Origin: Chloroflexi bacterium RBG_13_51_18
GTDB taxonomy: Bacteria > Chloroflexota > Dehalococcoidia > Dehalococcoidales > RBG-16-60-22
Direction: 5' to 3'
NCBI GenBank assembly: GCA_001796495.1
Contig: MGMR01000021.1
Span: 1 to 5,653, forward strand
Length of the DNA: 5,653 bases
Part shown: positions 1-5,517 of the stretch, piece by piece
Numbering within the stretch: the stretch's first letter is position 1
Layout: each line of letters opens with the position of its first letter
Made by a program: the position numbers and the translations under genes
The notes under the pieces: generated by a model
Databases searched by the model: none
What the model was told of the DNA's origin: nothing
Seen by the model: the letters and a program-made list of their open reading frames with translations, nothing else

Positions 1-227
1 TTGTGAGTTCTTTACTATTCTTCTCTAATCTGGACCAGTCTTGTCTCTCCTTGATCCATTTCCTTATTGCTTATCCCTTTCAATGATAATTACCTGTTTT
101 AGAGAACGTCCTATAAGCATAAACACCTACTCCTTAAGGAAATAAAACAGATATTATTGCGCTAGTCAGATTTAATAGTGAATGATATGATTTAAATTGA
201 AGATAAGAGGAAGGAAGGGGAATGTAA
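1..227. other. A+T-rich intergenic region, largely featureless
   Basis: This stretch is clearly richer in A and T than the operon downstream and has no long open frame that looks genuine. The notable items are the 10-bp palindrome TCCTTAAGGA (131-140) and the short minus-strand ORF described separately. A weak -10-like TATGAT at 186-191 lies upstream of the small membrane-protein gene, but I see no convincing -35 at proper spacing, so I do not call a promoter. Confidence 0.5.
64..120 (-). CDS. Possible 18-codon leader or remnant ORF
   Basis: On the minus strand an ATG at 120-118 opens an 18-codon frame (MLIGRSLKQVIIIERDKQ) ending in TAA at 66-64. A good Shine-Dalgarno sequence, AAGGAG (complement of 130-135), lies 9 nt upstream of the ATG. 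The peptide is not recognised and has no clear domain or signal. It could be a short leader peptide, the degraded 5' end of a divergent gene whose frame has decayed, or chance. The Shine-Dalgarno core sits in the perfect palindrome TCCTTAAGGA (131-140), so its presence may be coincidental. Low confidence. Confidence 0.15.
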   Translation of the reverse strand: MLIGRSLKQVIIIERDKQ

Positions 228-539
228 ATGGAAAGAAAAATCAGAATCCCACTCCAAAAGGCAACAAAAAATGCCATCTTGATTATCGTGCCGTTAAGCA
301 TGTACGTTGCTGCCATTTGGCTTAGCTACGGTTTCTTAGGCTGGCAAATAGCTCTGTTTTTAGCTATAGTTTTCCCGATTATTCTTTTCGTACCGGTATT
401 AATTTGGATATCAGTTATCAGCGGTCTTGCCGACGTTGTGCGGGATAGGCTACGTCGCCGGGCGAATATCAGCCGAAGAAGGGCTTTAAAAAGAGCTGGA
501 GCGCTGTCTCCCAATGAGAATGAATACACAGGAAGTTAA
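228..539 (+). CDS. Small two-helix membrane protein, function unknown
   Basis: This encodes 103 residues of a protein I do not recognise. Two hydrophobic segments are visible at about residues 15-36 and 40-64, joined by a very short turn (around FLGW), forming a helical hairpin. The N-terminus is basic (MERKIRIPLQKATK), and the tail after residue 71 is strongly basic (RDRLRRR, then RRRALKR). By the positive-inside rule both ends should face the cytoplasm. No cysteines or metal-binding motifs are present, so a direct redox role is unlikely. The start is supported by the purine-rich site AAGGAAGGGG at 211-220, 7 nt before the ATG. An ATG six bases earlier (222) is followed directly by TAA and cannot be the start. 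The gene ends upstream of a strong terminator, so it is probably transcribed separately from the hdr-mvh operon. That it is a real gene is fairly likely from the ribosome binding site and membrane-protein pattern; its function is open. Confidence 0.7.
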   Translation: MERKIRIPLQKATKNAILIIVPLSMYVAAIWLSYGFLGWQIALFLAIVFPIILFVPVLIWISVISGLADVVRDRLRRRANISRRRALKRAGALSPNENEYTGS

Positions 540-612
540 TAAAGAATTGTTGATAACTATTACCTGATGGAAAACAAGGAAAATGTTTGAAGAAGGTACA
601 ACCTCAATTTAT

Positions 613-646
613 AAAAATCGGGGAGTGTTATTACTCCCCGATTTTT
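613..646 (+). terminator. Rho-independent terminator, perfect 14-bp stem
   Basis: Bases 613-626 pair perfectly with 633-646, leaving a 6-nt loop (GTTATT). The G+C-rich core is CGGGGAGT/ACTCCCCG. An A-tract lies on the left arm and a T-tract (TTTTTATTT, 642-650) on the right, so the element could terminate transcription from either direction. It most likely ends the small membrane-protein transcript and insulates the hdr-mvh operon. Intrinsic terminators of this form point to a bacterial genome. Confidence 0.93.
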
Positions 647-648
647 AT

Positions 649-677
649 TTGTGGAAATTAGTTTTACGATATATACT
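649..677 (+). promoter_or_regulatory. Putative sigma70-type promoter for the hdr-mvh operon
   Basis: A -10-like TATACT (672-677, 5 of 6 to consensus) is preceded at exactly 17 nt by TTGTGG (649-654, 3 of 6 to TTGACA). Transcription would begin near 684, giving a leader of about 35 nt before hdrC. The -35 box overlaps the end of the preceding terminator's T-tract. A short inverted repeat, TGAT-AAA-ATCA (677-687), starts at the last base of the -10 box. It resembles a CRP/FNR-family half-site pair but has a 3-nt rather than 4-nt spacer, so an operator role is only a possibility. Confidence 0.4.
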
Positions 678-707
678 GATAAAATCAATTAACTCAGAAA
701 ACAAAAA

Positions 708-714
708 CGGGGGA
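708..714 (+). promoter_or_regulatory. Ribosome binding site supporting the GTG start of hdrC
   Basis: CGGGGGA lies 4 nt before GTG at 719. Upstream in the same frame there is no other start codon before a TAA at 680-682. Downstream, the first cluster-binding cysteines come early (residue 26), so GTG 719 is the only workable start. Confidence 0.6.
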
Positions 715-718
715 TTTA

Positions 719-1288
719 GTGCAGCTTAAGACAAGGTCTGAAACTTTCATTGAAGAAATTTGCGATATACCCGGGGGTGAAGGAATAAAGCGCTGTATAC
801 AGTGCGGGACATGCACAGCCTCTTGCCCCAATGCTGATAAGATGGACCATACACCTGCGGAGCTTATCGCGATGGCGCGGGCGGGTATGCGCCGGGAAGT
901 TCTATCCAGTAATGCCATGTGGTACTGCTTGTCTTGCTATCTCTGTACTGTACGCTGTCCGCGAGGCATAAAACAGACTGGCCTGATGCACGCATTCGAG
1001 AGCCTAGCAATGCGGGACGGTGTTAGCTATGCCGGCAGTTTTACACCAACGATGTACCGCAGTTTCAATCACTTCGCCTGCGCCCTGGGTAGTATGCCCG
1101 AGTTCGGGTTTATGACCTGGTTTTATATGTTGAGTAATCCTTTGCGCGCCTGGAAGATGATTCCCATCGCCTTAGAATTATTTCGGCATGGTCGCCTTTC
1201 AATCAAGGCCCGAAGATTAACACCGGAGGGGACCAAGCAACTCCGAGCGATATTGGAGAAGGCCGAAACTCTAGGAGGTGTCACTTGA
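719..1288 (+). CDS. hdrC: Heterodisulfide reductase subunit C (HdrC)
   Basis: This encodes 189 residues of the soluble iron-sulfur subunit that carries electrons from HdrA to HdrB. Two classical [4Fe-4S] motifs are visible: C26-x2-C29-x2-C32-x3-C36-P and C70-x2-C73-x2-C76-x3-C80-P, with the family-typical HTPAEL and WYCLSC stretches between them. The rest (about 90-189) is a mainly helical region typical of HdrC, ending in a charged segment. The length is that of a stand-alone HdrC; there is no fusion to HdrB and no membrane-anchor domain, so a cytoplasmic HdrABC enzyme is expected rather than a membrane HdrDE type. The start is GTG. The stop overlaps the hdrB start by 4 nt, suggesting translational coupling. 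The family assignment is very secure from the motifs and the order hdrC-hdrB-hdrA. Confidence 0.95.
   Translation: MQLKTRSETFIEEICDIPGGEGIKRCIQCGTCTASCPNADKMDHTPAELIAMARAGMRREVLSSNAMWYCLSCYLCTVRCPRGIKQTGLMHAFESLAMRDGVSYAGSFTPTMYRSFNHFACALGSMPEFGFMTWFYMLSNPLRAWKMIPIALELFRHGRLSIKARRLTPEGTKQLRAILEKAETLGGVT
1273..1278 (+). promoter_or_regulatory. Strong ribosome binding site fixing the TTG start of hdrB
   Basis: AGGAGG, continuing as TG, lies 6 nt before TTG at 1285, inside the last codons of hdrC. The next in-frame ATG is codon 60 and would remove Cys10 and the first CCG cysteines, so the rare TTG start is forced. Confidence 0.85.
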
Positions 1289-2157
1289 GATATTACACCT
1301 ATTTCCCCGGTTGTTCCGCATCGGAGGGAGGGGCTAAAGCCTACAACTGGTCGGCTAAGGCGGTGAGTCGCGTTCTTGATGTCGACCTCGCCGAGTTGGA
1401 AGACTGGAACTGCTGCGGTTCGACGCCTTCCGGTTCTGTCGATGAACTCGGAGCTTACTGTATGGCAACACGCAATCTCGCTCTTGCTGAAAAAAGAGGG
1501 CTTGAAATGGTAACGCCATGCAGCGCTTGCTATGTCATTTTTAACCGTACCAATACATATCTTAACGGCTATCCTCCATTTAAAGCAAAGGTAAATGAAG
1601 CCCTGGCGGCCGGTAATCTGGCATATCGGGGCACGGTTAAGGTCAGGCACTTGCTGGATATATTAACCACGGATATCGGCTACGATGCTATCAAGTCCAG
1701 GGTTAAGAAACCATTAGCTGGCTTAAAAGTAGCTCCTTACTATGGCTGCCAAGTCGTCCGTCCTAGATTCGGTTTTGACGACCCGGAGTATCCCCAATCG
1801 CTGGACAAACTGGTTTTAAGTCTTGGAGCCGAGCCTACTAACTTCCCGCTTAAAGCCCGGTGTTGCGGAGGGTCTCTGGTTCTTTCTGAAGAAGATGTGG
1901 CACTCGACCTCATTCACAGGCTTCTCCAATCAGCTTCAAGTAACGGAGCGGAATGTCTGATTACGGTTTGTCCTTTGTGTCAAACAAATCTTGATATCTA
2001 CCAGAGCCGGGTTAATAAAAAATTCAAGACCAGTTATAGACTGCCTGTTTTATTTTTCACCCAGTTGATGGGAATAGCCTTCGGGCTTGAGGAAGATGCC
2101 ATCGGATTGAGGAACTGCATCGTCCCCATAGAAGAAGTTCTAGCGAAATATGTTTAA
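1285..2157 (+). CDS. hdrB: Heterodisulfide reductase subunit B (HdrB)
   Basis: This encodes 290 residues of the catalytic subunit, made of two CCG domains. The first has C10 (FPGC), C43-C44-G and C79-x2-C82. The second has C155 (YYGC), C193-C194-G and C229-x2-C232. In the structurally characterised methanogen enzyme these two sets bind unusual non-cubane [4Fe-4S] clusters that reduce the CoM-S-S-CoB heterodisulfide. All ten key cysteines are present here, so a functional double-cluster site is expected. A bacterium would not normally have that heterodisulfide, so the actual disulfide or other acceptor is unknown. The gene starts with TTG, overlaps hdrC by 4 nt, and is followed after 10 nt by hdrA. 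It contains no in-frame TGA, unlike its two selenoprotein neighbours. Confidence 0.95.
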   Translation: MRYYTYFPGCSASEGGAKAYNWSAKAVSRVLDVDLAELEDWNCCGSTPSGSVDELGAYCMATRNLALAEKRGLEMVTPCSACYVIFNRTNTYLNGYPPFKAKVNEALAAGNLAYRGTVKVRHLLDILTTDIGYDAIKSRVKKPLAGLKVAPYYGCQVVRPRFGFDDPEYPQSLDKLVLSLGAEPTNFPLKARCCGGSLVLSEEDVALDLIHRLLQSASSNGAECLITVCPLCQTNLDIYQSRVNKKFKTSYRLPVLFFTQLMGIAFGLEEDAIGLRNCIVPIEEVLAKYV

Positions 2158-2167
2158 GGAGTAGAGC

Positions 2168-4129
2168 ATGGAGCCGAAGATTGGCGTCTACGTCTGTCAC
2201 TGCGGAGCCAACATCGCCAGCGCCGTTGATGTAGCGCAGGTCACCGAATACGCTAGTAATCTCCCATTCGTGGTCGCGGCACGTGATTATAAGTTTATGT
2301 GCTCGGACCCGGGCCAGGATCTGATAAAGAATGATATCAAGGAAAAGGGATTGAACCGGGTTGTAGTAGCTTCATGCTCACCGCGTCTGCATGAGCTTAC
2401 TTTCCGGCATGTCTTGGAGAACTCCGGTTTAAACCCATACCTTTTCGAGATGGCGAATATACGTGAGCAATGCGCCTGGGTACACGAAGATAAAGAGAAA
2501 GCTACCGAGAAAGCTAAAGCGCTGGTCAACGCCGCAGTGAGGCGAGTTTACCTGCAGGAGCCGCTGGAGAAAAAAGAGGTGAAGGTTAATCCTTGTACAT
2601 TGATAGTAGGCGCCGGGATTGCTGGTATCCAAGCAGCCCTAGAGATAGCCAATGCCGGTCAAAAGGTATTTCTGGTAGAGCGCGAGCCCTCTATAGGCGG
2701 GAACATGGCGCGGCTGGATAAGACCTTTCCTACTTTAGACTGTTCGGCTTGAATACTTACCCCGAAGATGGCCTCGGTGAGGTCAAACAAAAACATCGAG
2801 CTGATGACATACAGCGAAGTTAGCGATGTGTCCGGCTACGTGGGCAATTTTAAAGTACAGATAAAGCAGAAACCACGTTATGTGGACATCAGCAAATGTA
2901 CCGGTTGCGGCACCTGCCAGGAAAAATGCCCCATCAAGGCGGATAATGAGTTTGATGCCGGGCTAGGCAAGAGAAAGGCAATCTATACACCTTTCCCGCA
3001 GGCCGTGCCCAATGTGCCGGTGATTGACACGACGCATTGTACCTTCTTTCTCAAGAGCAAATGCCGCGCCTGCGAGAAGTTCTGTGAGGCAGGCGCTATC
3101 AACTATGAGCAGAAAGAGGAAATAGTCGAGATTGAAGTCGGAAATATCGTGGTAACGACCGGCTTCGATTCCTTCGAACCGTCGGTGATAAAGCAATTTG
3201 GCTACGGAGTCTATGATAACGTAGTTACGGGCATACAGTTTGAGAGGATGAGTAACGCCTCCGGCCCTACCGACGGTAAAATCGTACTCAAGGACGGCAC
3301 GGCGCCGAAAAGCGTCGCTATCCTGCATTGTATCGGCAGCCGTGACGAAAACTATCATAAATACTGCTCGCGGGTCTGCTGCATGTATTCACTTAAGTTC
3401 GCCCACCTGCTTAAAGAGAAAATACACGGAGTTACGGTTTATCAGCTTTACATCGATATGCGCTGCGCCGGTTCCGGGTACGAGGAGTTTTACGAACGCC
3501 TTCAGGAAGAAGGAGTCAACTTTATACGCGGGAAGGCAGGGGAAATTACTAACCTGGCGGAAAGCCCCGAAGAACAGGGTAAGTTGATGGTCATTGTTGA
3601 GGATACATTAATCCGCCGTAAGCTGCGTCTTCCGGTAGATATGGTTGTCTTGAGCTGCGCCCTGGAACCCCGCGCCGATTCGGAAAGAGTAGCACGGGTC
3701 TTCTCATTGAGTCGCAAGGCTGATGGCTTCTTCCTGGAAAAGCATCCCAAGCTCGACCCCATCGCCACTATGACGGATGGCGTTTTTATTGCCGGCTGCT
3801 GCCAGAGTCCCAAGGATATCCCGGATACGGTAGCCCAAGCGTCCGCCGCCGCCGCCAGGGTACTCTCCATGATAAGCAAAGGCAGCGTGGAAATCGAATC
3901 TGCCACGGCCGTTGTCGATGAAGAACACTGCGCCGGCTGCAAGGTCTGCATCGACCTCTGTTCGTATAAAGCTATAACGTTCGACGAAGAAAAGAAAGTT
4001 TCTCACATCAACGAGGCGCTCTGCAAGGGCTGCGGCACCTGCGTGGCTGCCTGTCCCAGCAGCGCTATTTTGGGTAAACACTTTACCGCAGAACAGATTA
4101 TGTCTGAAATTGAGGGGGTGTTAGCATGA
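2168..4129 (+). CDS. hdrA: HdrA selenoprotein: FAD bifurcating subunit, TGA read as Sec195
   Basis: Read through TGA at 2750-2752, this gives 653 residues, the normal HdrA length. Domains in order: an N-terminal domain with C10-x-C12, C45, C70 and C102; a thioredoxin-reductase-like FAD domain starting with GAGIAG at 148-153; the motif DCSA-Sec-ILTPKM (Sec195); an inserted ferredoxin domain with C244/247/250/254 and C291/299/302/306; a further cluster motif C388-x11-C400-x3-C404-C405; and a C-terminal two-cluster ferredoxin with C588/591/594/598 and C619/622/625/629. HdrA is the FAD subunit where electrons from hydrogenase are split between ferredoxin and HdrB. The start is ATG with TAAGGAG 6 nt upstream (2155-2161). 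The stop overlaps mvhD in ATGA. The ATG at 2768 has no ribosome binding site and would discard the FAD-binding loop, so two separate genes are very unlikely. A sequencing error or nonsense mutation is the alternative, but the exact cysteine position and the hairpin directly after the TGA favour Sec. Confidence 0.93.
2750..2752 (+). other. Selenocysteine codon (TGA) in hdrA
   Basis: TGA lies between codons for DCSA and ILTPKM. The corresponding position is cysteine in most HdrA proteins, and some methanococcal HdrA proteins are known to carry selenocysteine. There is no frameshift: the same frame continues for 458 more codons with all expected ferredoxin motifs. Confidence 0.9.
2750..2785 (+). 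promoter_or_regulatory. Putative bacterial SECIS hairpin of hdrA
   Basis: In the RNA, 2756-2759 (CUUA) pairs with 2778-2781 (UGAG, including one G-U pair). After a two-base bulge (CC, 2760-2761), 2762-2765 (CCGA) pairs with 2774-2777 (UCGG). This leaves an 8-nt apical loop, AGAUGGCC, at 2766-2773, with G as its second base as in many bacterial SECIS loops. The UGA itself (2750-2752) can pair with UCA at 2783-2785 below a small internal loop, giving a structure of 36 nt, similar in size to the E. coli fdhF element. The loop begins 13 nt after the UGA, on the short side. Found by eye; no folding energy was computed. Confidence 0.6.
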
Positions 4130-4548
4130 GCTTTGAGCCGAAGATTGTAGGCATCCTGTGCAACTGGTGCTCTTATGCCGGCGCCGACCTCGCCGGGACA
4201 TCGCGCAAGAAATATGCTCCCAACATGCGTGTGGTGCGAGTCATGTGCTCCGGCAGGGTCGACCCCACCTTTGTCCTCAAGGCTTTCCAGAAAGGGGCTG
4301 ACGGCGTCCTCGTCTGCGGCTGACATCCCGGAGAATGTCATTACCTGGAAGGTAATATGAAAACCGCCCGACGGATACCCCTGCTCAAGAAAATGCTGGC
4401 GCAGTTCGGCATTGAGGAAGACCGCGTGCGTCTGGACTGGGTCTCGGCGTCAGAGGGCGACCGCTTCGCCAGTATCGTCAACGAAATGACGGAACAGGTA
4501 AGGAAGTTAGGCCCCTTCAGCGGTAATGGAGGTGGTGACAATGGCTAA
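4126..4548 (+). CDS. mvhD: MvhD selenoprotein: hydrogenase iron-sulfur (delta) subunit, TGA read as Sec66
   Basis: Read through TGA at 4321-4323, this gives 140 residues, the usual MvhD/FrhD-type length. MvhD is the small [2Fe-2S] protein that links the hydrogenase module (MvhAG) to HdrA. Conserved features are C12-x2-C15 (LCNWCSYAGADLAG), C41 (MCSGRVDP), FQKGADGVLVCG with C64, then Sec66-HPGEC (C71) HYLEGN and an ordinary MvhD C-terminus. Cysteine is usual at position 66, and the methanococcal homologue VhuD is a known selenoprotein at this motif. The start overlaps the hdrA stop as ATGA, with GAGGGGGTG at 4112-4120 upstream. The 3' end overlaps mvhG by 8 nt. Without readthrough the protein would lose its most conserved motif, so a premature stop is unlikely. 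In some lineages this domain is fused to HdrA; here it is separate but overlapping. Confidence 0.93.
4321..4323 (+). other. Selenocysteine codon (TGA) in mvhD
   Basis: TGA falls within VCG-x-HPGECHY, where family members have cysteine or selenocysteine. The frame continues unbroken to TAA at 4546-4548 with recognisable MvhD sequence. Confidence 0.9.
4340..4356 (+). promoter_or_regulatory. Putative bacterial SECIS hairpin of mvhD
   Basis: ATTACC (4340-4345) pairs perfectly with GGTAAT (4351-4356), enclosing the 5-nt loop TGGAA. The loop starts 22 nt after the TGA and has G as its second base, both fitting the usual layout of bacterial SECIS elements. Below a bulged C (4339), weaker pairs (4336-4338 with 4357-4359, two of them G-U) may extend the stem. 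The structure lies wholly inside the coding region, encoding HYLEGN, so codon conservation also constrains it. Folding was judged by eye. Confidence 0.6.
4528..4535 (+). promoter_or_regulatory. Ribosome binding site deciding the mvhG start
   Basis: GGAGGTGG is placed 8 nt (from the GGAGG core) before ATG 4541. The earlier in-frame ATG at 4526 immediately precedes this site and has no ribosome binding site of its own, so the start at 4541 is preferred. Confidence 0.8.
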
Positions 4549-5503
4549 ACCTAAACTGGCGCTATACTGGGCGGCTGCCTGCGGCGGCTGCGATGTAGCC
4601 GTCCTCGACACGAACGAAAAAATACTGGATATCGCCAGTCTGGTTGATATCGTTTTCTGGCCCATCGCCGTGGATTTTAAATATCATCACGTCAAGGCTA
4701 TGGCGGATAAGAGCATCGATTTATGCCTTTTCAACGGCGCTATCCGCAGCACCGAGCAGGAAGAGATTGCCACACTGTTACGCGCCAAGTCTAAAGTGCT
4801 GGTAGCTTTCGGCGCCTGCGCCTGCCACGGCGGTATCCCGGCTTTAGCCAACTTCACCAGCCGCGCCGAGATATTGCAGCGCGTCTACATCGAAGCTCCT
4901 TCCAATAGTAACGAACAAAAAACTTTACCGCAGCTACAAACTAAGGTTGCCGAGGGTGAACTGGAACTGCCGGAGCTTTTCGATGACGTAAAGACGCTGG
5001 CGCAGGTAGTGCCGGTGGAATACTATGTCCCCGGCTGCCCCCCACCCGTCGACCTTATTTTAAAGCTGGTTGACCTTTACGCCACCGGCAAACTGCCTCC
5101 AGCTGGAGCTACTGTCGCCTCCGATAAATCCCTTTGCGACGAGTGCGACCGCATTAAAGAGGAAAAGAAAGTAACTAAATTTTATAGACCGCATGAAATT
5201 ATCCCCGACCCCAAGAAATGCCTGTTGGAACAGGGCATTATCTGCTGCGGTCCCGCCACACGCGGCGGCTGCGGTATGCGCTGTATTAAAGCCAACATGC
5301 CCTGCCGCGGCTGTTTCGGGCCTCCTCCAGGCGTCGTCGACCAGGGCGCTAAAATGTTAAGCGCTATCGCCTCCATCTATCAGGGCAACGATACCGCCGG
5401 GATTAACAGAATGTTAGAGGAAGTGGTTGACCCGGCAGGCACTTTTTACCGGTTCGGCATGGCCGACTCTATGTTAAAGAGAAAACGCCTCCAGAAGAGT
5501 TGA
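4541..5503 (+). CDS. mvhG: F420-non-reducing hydrogenase small subunit (MvhG)
   Basis: This encodes 320 residues of the [NiFe]-hydrogenase small subunit, which passes electrons from the NiFe site of MvhA towards MvhD. The N-terminal flavodoxin-like part carries the proximal-cluster cysteines: C14-x2-C17 (AACGGCD), C93 in GACACHGG and C166 in PGCPPP. The C-terminal part is cysteine-rich: C199-x2-C202, C227, C235-C236, C244, C248, C255 and C258 (MPCRGCFGPP), enough for two further clusters as in the Mvh family. There is no twin-arginine signal peptide, so the enzyme is cytoplasmic. I chose ATG 4541 over ATG 4526 because of the ribosome binding site between them. It overlaps the mvhD end by 8 nt and is followed 14 nt later by mvhA. 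Family and order identify it clearly as group 3 (Mvh-type) rather than a membrane or periplasmic hydrogenase. Confidence 0.94.
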   Translation: MAKPKLALYWAAACGGCDVAVLDTNEKILDIASLVDIVFWPIAVDFKYHHVKAMADKSIDLCLFNGAIRSTEQEEIATLLRAKSKVLVAFGACACHGGIPALANFTSRAEILQRVYIEAPSNSNEQKTLPQLQTKVAEGELELPELFDDVKTLAQVVPVEYYVPGCPPPVDLILKLVDLYATGKLPPAGATVASDKSLCDECDRIKEEKKVTKFYRPHEIIPDPKKCLLEQGIICCGPATRGGCGMRCIKANMPCRGCFGPPPGVVDQGAKMLSAIASIYQGNDTAGINRMLEEVVDPAGTFYRFGMADSMLKRKRLQKS

Positions 5504-5517
5504 GGGAGTTTTGTAAT

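Noticed and set aside
583..729. A 48-codon + strand ORF from ATG 583 to TAA 727
   Set aside because: It reads straight through the terminator stem and the operon promoter and overlaps the hdrC start. The ribosome binding site is poorly spaced and the peptide has no recognisable pattern.
1123..1650. Long minus-strand open frames opposite hdrC/hdrB and hdrA
   Set aside because: They lie wholly antisense to strongly conserved genes, have no ribosome binding sites that I could support, and show no recognisable protein motifs.
2168..2752. hdrA or mvhD as pseudogenes with nonsense mutations
   Set aside because: Both interruptions are TGA rather than TAA or TAG, both fall exactly at conserved Cys/Sec positions, both are followed by hairpins, and no other lesion is present in either gene.
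2768..4129. A separate gene starting at ATG 2768 (C-terminal half of HdrA)
   Set aside because: It has no ribosome binding site, begins inside the conserved ILTPKM motif, and is in the same frame as the upstream half across a single TGA. One selenoprotein gene explains it better.
2750..4323. A recoded genome in which TGA is an ordinary sense codon
   Set aside because: hdrC (1286-1288), hdrA (4127-4129) and mvhG (5501-5503) end in TGA at the expected family lengths and gene junctions, so TGA works as stop elsewhere in the operon.
4526..4540. ATG 4526 as the start of mvhG
   Set aside because: It would add five residues (MEVVT) and has no ribosome binding site, while GGAGGTGG is ideally placed for ATG 4541.
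4357..4548. A separate 63-residue gene starting at ATG 4357
   Set aside because: It is the in-frame continuation of mvhD after the Sec codon. The SD-like GGAAGGT is too close (3 nt) and belongs to the SECIS hairpin.
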